Notes: generated by a model not told the origin, from the letters alone. DNA of 64,000 bases from Episyrphus balteatus (GCF_945859705.1 NC_079134.1:42648402-42712401); one strand, 5' to 3'; shown: positions 34,347-46,239, counted from the stretch's first letter. Program-made: numbers and translations.

Positions 34347-36559
34347 CACAGTGGGGCAAAATAGTTCGATTTGTGATATTAATTACTTCTACTAATAAAT
34401 AAGACATTTTTTGTCACTTTATTTGGTTTTGTAACTAAAGTTAAGTCTTCTTGAATTTTATGAAATTAAGTAAGGGGACAAAATATTAATACATTTGAAA
34501 AAACCTGCATATAATTTTGAATTATGAAAATTTACCCTTAAATTAAAAAAAAAAAAATACATAAAATCAAGAAAAAGACCTAGAATACCTACTGTGCAAT
34601 AGCTTTTTTGAAAGCTTATTTTGCATTCTTTCAATTAAGTAGTTTTCGCGAATACTTTTTGTGAAATAAAATTTCAAAGTCAAAACTTTGAGAAAAATTT
34701 TCATATTTGATGTTCAAGTTATTTTTTACTTGCGATATAGGTACTATAGGGCAAGTTTAGGATTCGTAAAAAAAATTGAACTCGAGATAACAATTTTACA
34801 TTGCATTACGATGATGGAGAATGCCAAAAAAGTGGGTCCGGCAATTCTGTCTGTCTGTCTGTCTGTGTGTCTGTCTCTATCTGGAGCTGCAACCTAAATG
34901 AGTGAAGTGATTTTCTTCAAACTTGGTAGTTAGCAGTTTTTGGTGATTCCCTAGAGGGGAAATTGAAATTTTTTTTTATGACCAAAACTAACGGTACCTG
35001 CCATATAACGGAAATAGAAAAGTAAATTTTTTTCAAAAACGGCTTTAACGATTTTGATTAAAATTTTTGTGTGTAGTACTACACATAAGAGCAAACTTTT
35101 TAAATAAAAAAAATATTTTTTGTACCGTTATTAACGGTACCTGTCATAGAACGGTTTTTTTCGTTTCTGAATATCTCGTACAACATTAACCCGATTTAAA
35201 TGAAAATTTTTATATAAAAGTGTGTAAGTAAAGATAATATTATAGTTTTAGAAAATTTTCAAAAAACGCATTTTTGGTTTTTTAAAAAATATTTCAAATT
35301 TTTTTTTTGAAAAATCAATTTTTTGAAAACGGATCAATGAAAAATTTTGAAATTTAGTTTATATGTGTAAATCAATTATTTCTTCAAAATGGCATACCAA
35401 CTTTTTTTTTGAAAAATGTTAAAAATTTTTTATATATAAAAAATTATTTTTTTAAAAAACGGCTCCTACAATTTTCGAAATTTTTTTTCTAAAAATACCT
35501 TTTTATACAAGAAATAAAATGGCATATTTGTTTTTTTTTTTTTAGATAATTTAATACGGAGTTTAATTAATTATAAAAAACAGATTTAATTTTTTTTTAT
35601 ACTACTTATGAAATTTCTTCAAAATATCAAATTTTAAATTTCTTGAATAAAAAGCTTTAACATTATAGTTACTTTAAGCATAAGAGCAAGTACGTGCGAC
35701 CCCAGTCGTGCAATTTATTTTTTTCAAATTTGCTTTGTAAAAAAACCTTATAGCCGCATCAATTTTAATTGGAAAAAAAATTAATAATAAATTAAATTAA
35801 AAAATATTTTAACAAAAAAAAAGTAAAAACCAAAAACACTAACTTTATTTATATAACAAATCACCCTGTTTCACGAAACTTCTTATAATAAAATAAAAAA
35901 AAAAAAAACTTAAAAAGAAAAAAAAAAAACATTGTGTAATCAGTTCATGATTGTCAAAAAAGAATGATTTTGTAATTTATTTTAATAAAAACAAAAAAAC
36001 ACTTTCTTAAAAAAATCGTTTTTTGAAGTTCAAAATTTCAATAAAAATATTTTAGAGAAATATTTAGCAAAAGTGTTTATATGTGCTTATAGAGTAATTA
36101 CTTATCATGCTTTCTGAATTTTTAGACCAGCTCAATATTTGCCTAAACAGAAGATTTTGAGAAAAAACTTTAAAATGCGTTTCAAAGAATTCATTATTTT
36201 CTCATTCAATTTTTAAATATGTATAAGAAATTAAAAAAAAAAAAATTTCAAAAAAATAGTAATTTACATACTTTTGTATGCGAGAAATTTTTATTTAATT
36301 TTTTTCCCAAATAATTTTGAGTTTAAACAAAAAAACAAGAGAACACCTTTTTTGTTACTTATTAAAAACTGAATTTTTGCTCTAAAACTCTCAACTTCAA
36401 CCGCATGACTAAACATAAATCAAAGACTTTGAATAAAACAAATATGCTAATCTTATCAATTTTACTGTTAAATTTAGTACACGTGATCTTTTTTTCACAT
36501 AGCTTTAGTTTAAAAAATAACGTTTATATCACCACACTATATGAGGCTGCCCCACTGTG
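34347..36559. mobile_element. Transib-like DNA transposon, non-autonomous, 2213 bp
   Basis: Both ends begin CACAGTGGGGCA (12-bp inverted repeats). CGTCG occurs on both sides (34342-34346, 36560-36564) as a 5-bp duplication. Known: Transib termini start with a CACWRTG-type heptamer like the RAG recombination signal, and Transib makes 5-bp GC-rich duplications. The interior has no transposase frame. It contains a mini-me-like repeat (34732-35720) and AT-rich filler. Only short inverted repeats support this, so the family call is inference. Confidence 0.65.
34732..35720 (+). repeat. (GTCY)n mini-me/Helentron-like repeat, copy B
   Basis: It starts ttttttacttgcgatatagg, has a clean ctgt/gtct tract (34849-34878) and several 'acggctttaacgattttgat'-like blocks, and ends agagcaagtacgtgcgaccc plus 'cagtcgtgca'. 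The 3' end matches copy C almost exactly. Confidence 0.75.
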
Positions 36560-36564
36560 CGTCG

Positions 36565-37309
36565 GTCTGTTTTTTTCATTTGTTTTCAAATGTTTCATAT
36601 GTTATGACACTGCCGTGCTTCAATTAAGGAAGAGCAGACGACGGAGAGTTGTTTAAAAAGAAACAAAGTTTTTGTTTAAAGTAGTTCGTTATTAGTTAGA
36701 AGGCCCGCTGTCTCAATGCTAAGCTGCAGCCTTTACTTTCCACTTATTTCGATCAACTCATATCAAAACATATCATGGAAATTGAATTTTTAAATCAATT
36801 TGAATCCAATTTTTGTATGCAGAACAACGTGAGCTTCCCTTTGCAAAAAAATATTTAAGCTTCCGGAAAAAAAATCATAAAAATGTGTTAAAAACTCCAC
36901 ATTCTGATTTAAATTACAGTTTTTGCACTCAAACTAACTTATTTTCTTCTTTTGCTTTAGCTTTTGTAATTTTGGAAAAAAAGGCTTTAAACCGGTTACA
37001 ATTGAAATACCCTTTGCTGTCAAAAATCTTTTACAAATCCCATTTTGGTATACGGCCTTAAAATCCATTTTGGAAACCAATAATCTACTATAAAATCCGT
37101 TATGAATTGCCAAAGGTTCGAACTGTCAACAAATTTTGTACGAATCTTATTTTTTTTTTTTATTGGAACACAGAAATTCAAGAAAGTACATATTTCAATT
37201 AATTTTTACTGAACAGTATTGGAAATCAAAATACACAGAATTCTAACTACTACTTTAAAATGTTGTTATGTCCAGTAAAATACTTTTTATTTTTGTAATT
37301 TTGAAAAAT
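36565..37309. other. Intergenic, no gene seen
   Basis: AT-rich DNA. The 82-codon frame at 36813-37061 has no recognisable features. Confidence 0.45.
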
Positions 37310-37451
37310 AGCTGCGTTCCTTTAGAAATATTTATCTAGGTACTGCTTATTACTTAAAACTACTTTGAACTACTTTTGCTATACTGAAAAAGTAGTTCAA
37401 AGCAGCTTTAAGTACTAAGCAGTAGATAAATATTTCCAAAGGAACGCAGCT
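37310..37451. mobile_element. Intact 'agctgcgttcc' MITE, 142 bp
   Basis: The copy is palindromic from end to end (agctgcgttcctttagaaat ... ggaacgcagct), with AAT flanking both sides (37307-37309, 37452-37454). Its unsplit centre is the empty-site reference for the self-insertion at 4.17 kb. Confidence 0.85.
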
Positions 37452-37454
37452 AAT

Positions 37455-38899
37455 GATGACCGTTGCGAAAAAAATTTGAAATTTAAAAAAAAATCTACCT
37501 AAATTTTCCAAAAATCCCCTTTTTGTCGTATCAAATGACTATTCTAAATGTAAAACGTCCTGGACCTTAAGGTTCAATACAGTTTAAGCAATAGACTGAT
37601 ACAGTGACAAAAAATAAACTTTGAACTGTGATTATCGTAATCAAATTTGTTGGTATAGTTTTCTACAAGCTCGAATCTCACTAAAACTTTTTAAGAAGCA
37701 CATATTTTTCCTAATCAAGGTAAAAATGCAGTTTGTTTTTCGGATATACTTTACAAAATTTGCGACATTATCCGCCAGACTATTTCAACAAACCATATTG
37801 ATGCATTCACAGAGGTTATACTATGGCCTTAACATTATTCCAAAAAAATTGTTACCAATTATCTAATTGTCCAATAGTCTTTTATAATAATGAGTTAACG
37901 GCTGACCGAATTGTTTAATTTCAAATAAATATTATGGTAATCTTATAACTGTTCGAGAGAGATAGATTATTATGTACAAAAATATGAATGAGAAATGACA
38001 CTTCGAAGAGCAAACAAAAAAAAAAAAAAGAAATTTGTATGTATTCAAATTATTAATATTTTTAATGGCTTATTTAATAACGCAGAGAACTTTTGGCACG
38101 TTGTGGTAAAAACGTGTTCTCGTTATTAACCTTAAGCACGAGGTGAGCTTCAGGTTTCTCTATAGAGTATAGATAGACACCATACGTATTCCCATACGTA
38201 GTCGTGTTAAATTATTTTTTGAATTTTAAATTTCTTAATGGTTGATTTGTTCGGTTTTTTTTGTTGTTTTTTTTTTGTTTTTCTATTACTTAGTGGATTC
38301 CTTCTTCTTCATGTGCACCACTGCGGAGGAATATTTAAACTATTTAAGTATTCTATTCTAATTGATTTCGTTACCGTTAGAAGAAATCATTATGCACAGA
38401 TCTATTATAGGACGCATTTTCTTTATTTAGATTATTATCCCAATGCATAAAAAACTGATGTTAAAGCTATGAGCGTATCATTGTGAATTTTTTATGTTAA
38501 CTACCATTGGCTATTAGAGTAAACTATGGGAACCGAAAGTAAATATTGATCTCTGAAATAATTTTAATTTGTTGGACTTGGATAGTTAAAAAAAATACTC
38601 TTTGGAATTAGGCTTTTTCCAATACAAAAAATAAAATAGTTTTTAATATTGCGATTTTATAACAGCTTTTTAATAATTTTTTTATTAATTTCAAATAAAA
38701 GAAATTTAAAAATGTAATCAAATGTATTAATTTCAAATTCAATACATTAAAAATTAATGAAATGTTTTGTTTCTTTTTAAAGAAGAAAGAAAGAAAATAC
38801 TTAAAATAATAAAAAAAATCATGTGTCCAATTCACACGTGGTAGAAGTGAAACCTTAAAAAGTCATTTTTCTTGCAAAAAAAAAAAAAAAATAGAAAAA
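37455..38899. other. Intergenic, no feature seen
   Basis: AT-rich DNA without ORFs or repeats that I can support, apart from short T- and A-runs. Confidence 0.45.
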
Positions 38900-39005
38900 A
38901 TCTACCTATTTTTATTATATCACCTTCAAATCCATGTTTTTTATATGATAACCTATATAAATTTTATATCATCTGAAAGCTTATTGTCTAAGCTCAAAAT
39001 ATATA
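38900..39005 (+). repeat. Dispersed repeat, left part (interrupted)
   Basis: 'tttatatcatctgaaagctt' and 'attgtctaagctcaaaatatata' match 42325-42365. The right part continues after two nested insertions at 41523. Confidence 0.6.
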
Positions 39006-39905
39006 CAGGGTGATTCAGGAGTAATGTGCCAAAAAGCTAGAGCGTGTAGGTTAGGTCAAGACAAGAAAAAAATCGTATGGGAGAAGGGGGTCTATTCTCC
39101 TTCGTTTAGCCGGGAGGGGCAATTTAAAAAAAAAATTGACTTATTTTGGAAAAAAAATTATTAAAAATTAACGGTTATACTTACAATAACGTGGTATACC
39201 TTTTTGTAAAGCCAAAACCCTAGTCTTTTACAAAAATTCTAAACTAAGCCATTTTATGGCACAGTTTTTGAAATATTAATTTTTAAAATCAAAATTTTGA
39301 AAAAAAAATTGGAAACAAAAATTTCAAAGTAATTTTTTTCAAAATTTTATGTAATTAAGTACTAATTTAGTTTTTGAAATTCGATGCTCTTATTTATTTT
39401 GAAACAAAAACAGAAAACCGTATTCAAAAATATCTTGTGGTTTTTGAGAAATTAAAAAAAACCAAACTACTTTTTTCTAAAAAACCTCTTTATTTTCTGT
39501 TTTTACGTGGCTGGACTTGTTGATGAATTAATTTATGAAACATTAACCATTCGCCAATTATTTTTTAAACATTCAGACTTAAATAAGGATACAATAAAGT
39601 GATACAGTATTGCATTAACCCTAAATTGAACAATTTTTTCATTGATAACACCTGAAAACTTACCTGAGAATTTTTCTTACTATGTCGGGGGTGCTCGCCG
39701 CCCATGGATTCTAGCTTTAAGGGTTATTGTAAGTATAACCGTTAATTTTTAATAATTTTTTTTCCAAAATAAGTCAATTTTTTTTTAAATTGCCCCTCCC
39801 GGCTAAACGAGGGGGAATAGACCCCCCCTCCCATACGATTTTTTTCTTGTCTCGACCTAACCTACACGCTCTAGCTTTTTGGCACATTACTCCTGAATCA
39901 CCATG
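39006..39905. mobile_element. TA-flanked long-inverted-repeat element, 900 bp
   Basis: Arms of ~180 bp start cagggtgattcaggagtaat and end with the reverse complement, with one mismatch near the tip. They include the GC-rich 'ttgcccctcccggctaaac' block. TA flanks both sides (39004-39005, 39906-39907). The centre is AT-rich and non-coding. The right-hand TA is shared with the next element. Confidence 0.8.
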
Positions 39906-40335
39906 TACAGCTGTGTTCAAAATAATAGTAGTGCCTGCATCAAAATAACATTTTTTATAATTACGGTGCTTCTACGGTTAAAAATTTAGTTTCTTTGATG
40001 TCAAAGTTTGTAACGGTCAATTACTAATAAATGTATCATAGTTTTAAAATGAAAAAGAAGGTTCCAAATAATTTTTCATTGACTTTTGGTTGTTCTTTCT
40101 AATTTGACCTGTTCAAAATAATAGTAGTTAAAGTTATTTTTGAAGAATTTAAAAGCGGTTTATAACATAGAATATTTATTTTTGGTTTAAAAGTAAGTAC
40201 TCATATAATAGGAACAATTTTTCAACAAAAAACGATTTGTTTCGGTTTTAATCTATTTAAAGTTCGAAGTGCAAAACACTTCAGTTCGGATAGCGGAAAC
40301 TTTTACGAAAGCTGCTTGAAGAAGGGAAAACCTAC

Positions 40336-40578
40336 TTGGAAATTCAAGGTCTTATGAGGATGCTCCCCTGCAATGGTAGCCAATGCAATAAACTCAACGA
40401 AAAACCCCAAACGCGCGGTAGAAAAAGAAAAAAGACCGTCGTAGATGACAGGCGTACTGTCCAGATGAGCAAAGCTGAGCCTTCAGCATCGTCGTTTCGA
40501 ATCCAGAAGGCTTTAAGCCTGGATTGCAGTGCAGTGAACATTCGGAGGCGACTGTTAGAGACTAATTTGTACGCTTGA
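40336..40578 (+). pseudogene. Tc1-like transposase N-terminal fragment, copy 2 left arm
   Basis: An 80-codon frame identical to the one at 15114-15356, with the basic RGRKRKKTVVDDR linker. No catalytic domain follows in frame. Confidence 0.75.
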
Positions 40579-40851
40579 AGTCCACGAAAAGTTCTGTGAA
40601 ACATGTTAAAAAGCGTATCCAGTTTGTAAAAGATTACATAAACTGGCCAGCGAAGTAATAGCGTAACATATTGTTTACTGATGCGAGCAAATTTGTCCTC
40701 TTTGGTGGTACTGGATCTCCAGAATACGTCCGACGTCCACCCAATACGGAATATGTTCCAAAGTATACGACGGAAAAAGTTAAACATGGAGGGTCGAAAA
40801 TTTTAGTATTTTAACATATTTCTTTGTTAACAGCGGTACTTTATGTGAACT

Positions 40852-41094
40852 TCAAGCGTACAAATTAGTCTCTAACAGTCGCCTCCGAATGTTCACTGCA
40901 CTGCAATCCAGGCTTAAAGCCTTCTGGATTCGAAACGACGATGCTGAAGGCTCAGCTTTGCTCATCTGGACAGTACGCCTGTCATCTACGACGGTCTTTT
41001 TTCTTTTTCTACCGCACGTTTCGGGTTTTTCGTTGAGTTTATTGCATTGGCTACCATTGTAGGGGAGCATCCTTATATAACCTTGAATTTCCAA
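40852..41094 (-). pseudogene. Tc1-like transposase N-terminal fragment, copy 2 right arm
   Basis: An 80-codon frame that agrees with the left arm in its C-terminal half (RRTVQMSKAEPSASSFRIQ). Near its start it keeps the right-arm variants (GYIRMLPY, PETC). Confidence 0.75.
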
Positions 41095-41524
41095 GTAGGT
41101 TTTCCCTTCTTCAAGCAGCTTTCGTAAAAGTTTCCGTTATCCGAACTGCAGTGTTTTGCTCTTCGAACTTTAAATAGATTAAAACCGAAACAAATCGTTT
41201 TTTGTTGAAAAATTGTTCATATTATATGAGTACTTACTTTTAAACCAAAAATAAATATTCTATATTATAAACCGCTTTTAAATTCTTCAAAAATAACTTT
41301 AACTACTATTATTTTGAACAGGTCAAATTAGAAAGAACAACCAAAAGTCAATGAAAAATTATTTGGAACCTTCTTTTTCATTTTGAAACTATGATACATT
41401 TATCAGTAATTGACCGTTACAAACTTTGACATCAAAGAAACTAAATTTTTAACCGTAGAAGCACCGTAATTATAAAAAATGTTTTTTTGATGCAGCCACT
41501 ACTATTATTTTGAACACAACTGTA

Positions 41525-41643
41525 TATCGATCAGGTCTATCAGACATCTACAAAAAGAGCTAGAATTTTTTGAACTCGATCAATTTCCATAAAAAAAGCG
41601 AAAAAAAAACACAGATTTTTGTCTTCTCACGCTATTAAATGCA
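41525..41643 (+). repeat. Dispersed repeat, right part
   Basis: 'cagacatctacaaaaagagc' and 'tagaattttttgaact' continue the repeat broken at 39005. Related copies lie at 12012-12110 and 42375-42410. Confidence 0.6.
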
Positions 41644-42220
41644 TTTTTACTTGCTCAATAGGGCAAGTATTGGTTTCGTGTCGAAAAAAAAAATTGAGGT
41701 TTTAATCAAAACCAACATTACGATGATGGAGAACTCCGAAAAAGTGGGTCTCGCAATTCCGTCCGTCCGTCTGTGCGTCTGTGCGTCCATCTGTACACAT
41801 TTCCACAGCCTAAACGGGTGGACGGATTTTCTTTAAATTTGGTACAAATGATTTTTATGGAATTTTGAAAGTTGGTTTTTTTTTGTTTTTTTTTTATCTC
41901 GTTTAGAAAGTGTACCCCCCATACAATTTTTTTTTTAAAACCAAATAACTCGAAAACGGCTCTAACGATTTTGATTAAACTTTACAGGCGTAGTATTCAA
42001 AGCAAATGCAATAAAATTGCATTTTTATTTTTTCCAAAAAAAGTCAAATAAAAAAATTTTTTTTTTCATTTAAAAAAAATTTTGCCTTAAATGTCGGCTC
42101 TTCCCCGATATCAATTTTTTTTTATTTATATAGAGCCAGCTCCTAAAATCTACAAGTAAACTAACATAAAAGTGCTTTGAACTGCAAGAGCAAGTACGTG
42201 CGACCCCAGTCGTGCATTTT
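41644..42220 (+). repeat. (GTCY)n mini-me/Helentron-like repeat, copy C (most complete)
   Basis: A 5' hairpin (acttgctcaatagggcaagt) opens the copy. A (gtcc/gtct) tract follows at about 41758-41792, then the 'acggctctaacgattttgat' block, and a 3' end agagcaagtacgtgcgaccc plus 'cagtcgtgca' that can fold as a hairpin with G-U pairs. Known: mini-me elements of flies carry a (GTCY)n tract and relate to DINE-1/Helentrons. Family assignment is by these features only. Confidence 0.7.
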
Positions 42221-42289
42221 ATTTCCCTAACAACCATCAAAAAAAGCAAAAAAAAAACATTTACTTTTATGTTCTCATTAATTCAATTG

Positions 42290-42410
42290 TTTTGTTTGAC
42301 AACCTACAAAAAATTTTATACCATGTGAAAGCTTATTGTTTCAACTTTTATAATGATGTATAAATCGTATTTCAAAGATGTCTACAAGAGAAGTTAGAAT
42401 TTTTTAAAGT
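42290..42410 (+). repeat. Dispersed repeat, uninterrupted copy
   Basis: 'accatgtgaaagcttattgt' continues directly to 'agatgtctacaagagaagttag'. It is homologous to 38940-39005 plus 41523-41590 and so serves as their empty site. Confidence 0.6.
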
Positions 42411-42706
42411 CAACCATGTCGAATTTCCAGACTGAGATTACGGTACTTCCTACACTGGTAGCTGGTCATCTCCAACAGATCTCCACAGGTGTTTTGAGGT
42501 ATGTCTCAATTTTTTCAATTTAAGATTGTGTAACTTGTAGAGCACGTACCGTTATGTGTGATATATCAAATAAAAGGTTATGTTATCAGCATGCGTATTA
42601 AAGTTAAATCAAATTTGTATGTGCACTAGATCAAAAAATATAACGTGTGTTGGAAAAGAACATCTTTTTACCGTTATCTCCAAATTTTGAATATGAAATT
42701 AATTGA

Positions 42707-42903
42707 GTTAGATCGCAAAATATTACAATTTGAATTAAACAAAACCTAGGGTTTTCAGAGCAAAAAACAACCAAAACAAACACATTTTCTCGAACTGTTA
42801 TTTGTTTATTTTTCTTTGAACAAAAGCCTCTATTTTTGTTTGTATTTTTGCTTTGAAAAACCCTGTTTTGTTGAATTCAAATTGTAATATTTTGCGATCT
42901 AAC
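42707..42903. repeat. Inverted repeat, ~50-bp arms
   Basis: 'gttagatcgcaaaatattac' at 42707 and 'aatttgaatt...acaaaacc' pair nearly perfectly with the reverse complement ending 'gatctaac' at 42903. The spacer is AT-rich. No target duplication is clear. Confidence 0.7.
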
Positions 42904-44830
42904 TGCAACTTTGGAAACTTTTATACATTTTTGAAAACTACAATAACAGGGCAACTTTTTAAAATAATAAACCATTCTCACACCATAGAAATTTTTTTTG
43001 CGGTGTTGCTCTCAAATAAAAGTTAAAAGTTGATTTTTTATAAAACTTGAAACTGTTAGTTAATTTGCATCGAAATGGCGTATGGAATAAAAAATATTTT
43101 GATTAATTAATTGTTCCTACTTATTTGTCAATGTTTTAGTAAAAGAATTGTAAATAACAAAAATCGATAATGGCAGCAGGAAGCAAAATACTGTTGCAAA
43201 GTCGAGATTTTTCGAAGTTTCACAAGAATTGCATTAAATCGAAAACCGTAAGGATTTGGGATGAACAAGTTACCAAATTCTGAGAGCCCTTAAGATCCCC
43301 TATTAATATACTTAGTTTGATCCATTACTTTTGGGACACCCTGTATAAGACTTAATTACATCATAAAATAACATATTCATTAATGGCTGCGTAACGTCCA
43401 CGTTCCATATAAATTTGCCCATTCTCCTTTTGTATTAGACTTAAAGCCGATTTTTCAATAGCCAGATAAACGCCAGTTAAGGCTTATTCCTAAAATAATA
43501 ATAAAAGTTTTTTTATATTGACATTTATTCTTTTGACTTGAAAATGTAATACATTCAATGTATTCAATTTAAATAAAATGTTGGTATTGCCTAATATGAA
43601 ACCCAAATTTTCGTAGAATCTACACCAAATTTTTTAACAGTGTAGAGTTTTGAAGATTGAAAACTTGACAATTTCCAGAGTGTGTTTTTTTTCATAGTTT
43701 TTTTTTTCTATGGCGTAAAAACAATTAAATAAAAAGGCTTTAAAAACCGTTTTAGCTTTCACTTCGTTTTAATAAAGAATTGCAAGGCAACATCAAGTTT
43801 TGAAGCACACAAAACTATTTTATAAATTTTCAAAGAACTACCCTAAAATCACTTTGATTACAGCAATAATTAAAAAGTATTAAGAAGGTATTGAAAAACA
43901 GGATTGAAAAAAAAAAAAACAGAAAACGAAAAAAAATTATCATTTAATCGAATTTCCCAACAAAAAAAATCAAGTAGCCTTACTACAAATGAACTAAAAA
44001 AAAAAAACACGAAGTAAGTGAAAATATTTTTTCATATTTGTACTAGGTAGTACTCTACAAGTGGTTGCTATCCTAATTGAATTACATCTGAATACCAAAT
44101 TACCCACGACTAAGTAATATTTCTTTCTAATTTTGTTTTTGTTATCGGCTAATCCAATTTCATATTTTTACGTTCATTATACAAAAATAAAAAGCTAGGC
44201 AATATATTCATATATCAAATTTGACTCAGGTAAACAATAATAAAAATATAATGTATGCCATTAAATATAGAGCAAAAAATTAACTCTGTGCGTTGGTTGG
44301 TTTTTTTCCTAGATTTCTTTTTTTTAATTTACAATATTTATCTTTTCTTTAGAGATAACATACTGAAAAGAAGTTGATATGATAGGATACAAAAATTGCA
44401 TCATTTTTAATTGTTGTTGAGAGATATTCTTAAAGTAGTAAAAAAAGTTATTTAAATATTAAATTTTGTTTTTTACAGAGGCAGTTTGAACTAAATCAGG
44501 ACCAGCCAAAACTAGTTTACCCTCATTTCATTTATTTTTTTTTTTGGTCCATGCACTTAAACTTCAGGGTCCGACTGTCCAAACTTTTTGTTTTTCAGTG
44601 TTACACAAGTATGACCGCACTGCATTCTTTCTTTCTTAGCTACAAAAATCTCAATTTCGTCAGTATCCTTGAGTTCATTAAAATAGGATATGCTATTTAC
44701 CTGTAGCGACTGAGTCAAAAATAAACAGACATGTGACTTTCAACAACGTCTTTGCGTTAGTTCGATCAATGAGTTTCAGAGTGGGAAGAAGTTTGTGCAC
44801 CTTAAAAGCATCAAATTAATCTTGAAATGT
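42904..44830. other. Intergenic, no gene seen
   Basis: AT-rich DNA. 'gggacaccctgta' near 43334 looks like one end of a 'tacagggtgtccc'-type element, but I find no partner end. Confidence 0.45.
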
Positions 44831-44899
44831 TAGAATCAACCTTTGAAGAAGATGTCGATTTGAATGGTATTAACCACCTATACAGATAGCATTGGTGAC

Positions 44900-45045
44900 A
44901 ACAGACAAAACCAAGAAATCATGGGGACAATGAGCAGGTGGGCTAGAAATCGAAAAACGCCTCAGAGATTTGTTGGAGTGTCGGAGATGGATGCACATTT
45001 AGCATTATCAGCTCAGTAATATATCAACATTGATCCTCTTGCAAT
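44900..45045 (+). pseudogene. Copia-type retrotransposon relic, 5' part
   Basis: Translation gives RNRKTPQRFVGVSEMDAHLA LSAQ, resembling the linker before the copia reverse transcriptase. Stops follow. The complementary RT fragment lies beyond the LINE relic at 45640. Confidence 0.45.
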
Positions 45046-45059
45046 CATTAAAACAAAAC

Positions 45060-45640
45060 CAAAGAAATAATTGGCATGCGTGGGAGAAGCATTTCAAATG
45101 AGATTCTCATATTTGCTGATGATATAAATATTTTCAAAGAAATTAAGTCTTACCATGACCGTATCCTTCTACAAAGCGATATTAACAGTTTTAGTGTTTG
45201 GTGTGGTAAAAACAGGGCCCCAACTATGTAACTCGATTCTACAAAAAATTCAAAGACTTGGGTGTTCAATTAAGTTCAAATTTAGAATTTACTGAACAAA
45301 TCAATCTTAGGTATAGTTAATAAAGCGAGCTCAATGATTGGTTTTATTAAACATTGGGGAAATTAATTTGATGATCCATTTGTTACTCTATCTTTGTACA
45401 ACTGCTATACGTACGACTCCATCTTGAGTACGCTTCACAAGTATGGAGTCCTTTTTATGAAGTTCATAAAACCAGAATCAAATAAATTCAGCACAATTTT
45501 GTACGTTTCGCTCTTAAAGGACTTCCTTGGACCGATCCTTTCTACTAGCCACCATAATGAACAACGCATCCAACTTCTTTAGATGCAAACTTTAGCACAA
45601 AGGCGTGCTGAGCCGAGTGTGATCCCTGCAAATGTTTAAA
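45060..45640 (+). pseudogene. Jockey-like LINE reverse transcriptase relic
   Basis: SNEILIFADDINIFKEI carries the ADD catalytic motif, followed by ILLQSDINSFSVWC. Further on come IVNKASSMIGFIKHWG, DDPFVTLSLYN and, near the end, ERIQLL-type sequence and TLAQRRAE, all in LINE order. At least four frameshifts or stops break the frame. The 62-codon frame at 45394-45582 is part of it. Confidence 0.8.
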
Positions 45641-45725
45641 TTGAGACTCAAGACGGATGGTCAAATCGACAAATCTAAGGAAAGACTAGTTGCAAGAGGA
45701 TTTTCGCAAATTATAATTTGAATGG
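45641..45725 (+). pseudogene. Copia-type reverse transcriptase relic, 3' part
   Basis: Translation MFKLRLKTDGQIDKSKERLV then ARGFSQ matches the first conserved block of Ty1/copia reverse transcriptase; compare RYKSRLVAKGCSQ in the intact element at 56.7-60.7 kb. It is truncated after ~30 codons. Confidence 0.65.
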
Positions 45726-46085
45726 ATTTCCATAAATTCTAAATGGAAAACTGTACTTCATTTTCAATTCGAATAACTATTTGATTTTTTTAATTTAATT
45801 TTTCTTAGCAAATATTAAATTTAAATTTTAGACAAAATAGACTCATAAACAGCCACTACAATATCTTTTCATGACAAAAAGTCATGAAAAAAAGTTTCTT
45901 GTTGTTGAAATTTTCAAAAAATACTTTTTGGTTAAATTTAATTTTGACTCCCACTTCAAAATTCTTAATTTAGACTTTTACATGAATCGAATAGCAGAAT
46001 AAGTTGATAATCATTTTAAAAATGGGTTTATTTCAAGTATAATATGGATTTTCGTTTCAGAAACTCAAAAAATTTCTCTGGTTTA

Positions 46086-46233
46086 CGGCCCTAACGAGGT
46101 AATCCGTCGGAGCGGATTTTGTCCGATTTCATCCAAATCAGACAGTTTTTACTTGTCGGAAACACTACTCGAAGCATATTTCGTATGAAATCGGAGAGAA
46201 TTTCCGCTCCGACGGATTACCTCGCTAGGGCCG
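46086..46233. mobile_element. PIF/Harbinger-like MITE, 148 bp
   Basis: Ends cggccctaacgaggtaatcc and reverse complement pair for ~35 bp with one mismatch. TTA flanks both sides (46083-46085, 46234-46236). The core 'gtcggagcgga' repeat is GC-rich. Confidence 0.8.
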
Positions 46234-46239
46234 TTAAAG

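Larger units (their letters stand above)
39908..41522. mobile_element. Tc1-derived foldback element, copy 2 (1615 bp)
   Basis: Same length and architecture as 14686-16300, with only a handful of differences. TA flanks both sides (39906-39907, 41523-41524). Contents are the left-arm frame 40336-40578, the catalytic remnant 40579-40822 and the right-arm frame on the minus strand. The loop-proximal right arm (40924-40979) matches the left arm better than in copy 1. Confidence 0.9.

Noticed and set aside
43325..43350. 'gggacaccctgtata' as a transposon end
   Set aside because: No matching opposite end with the same motif was found nearby.
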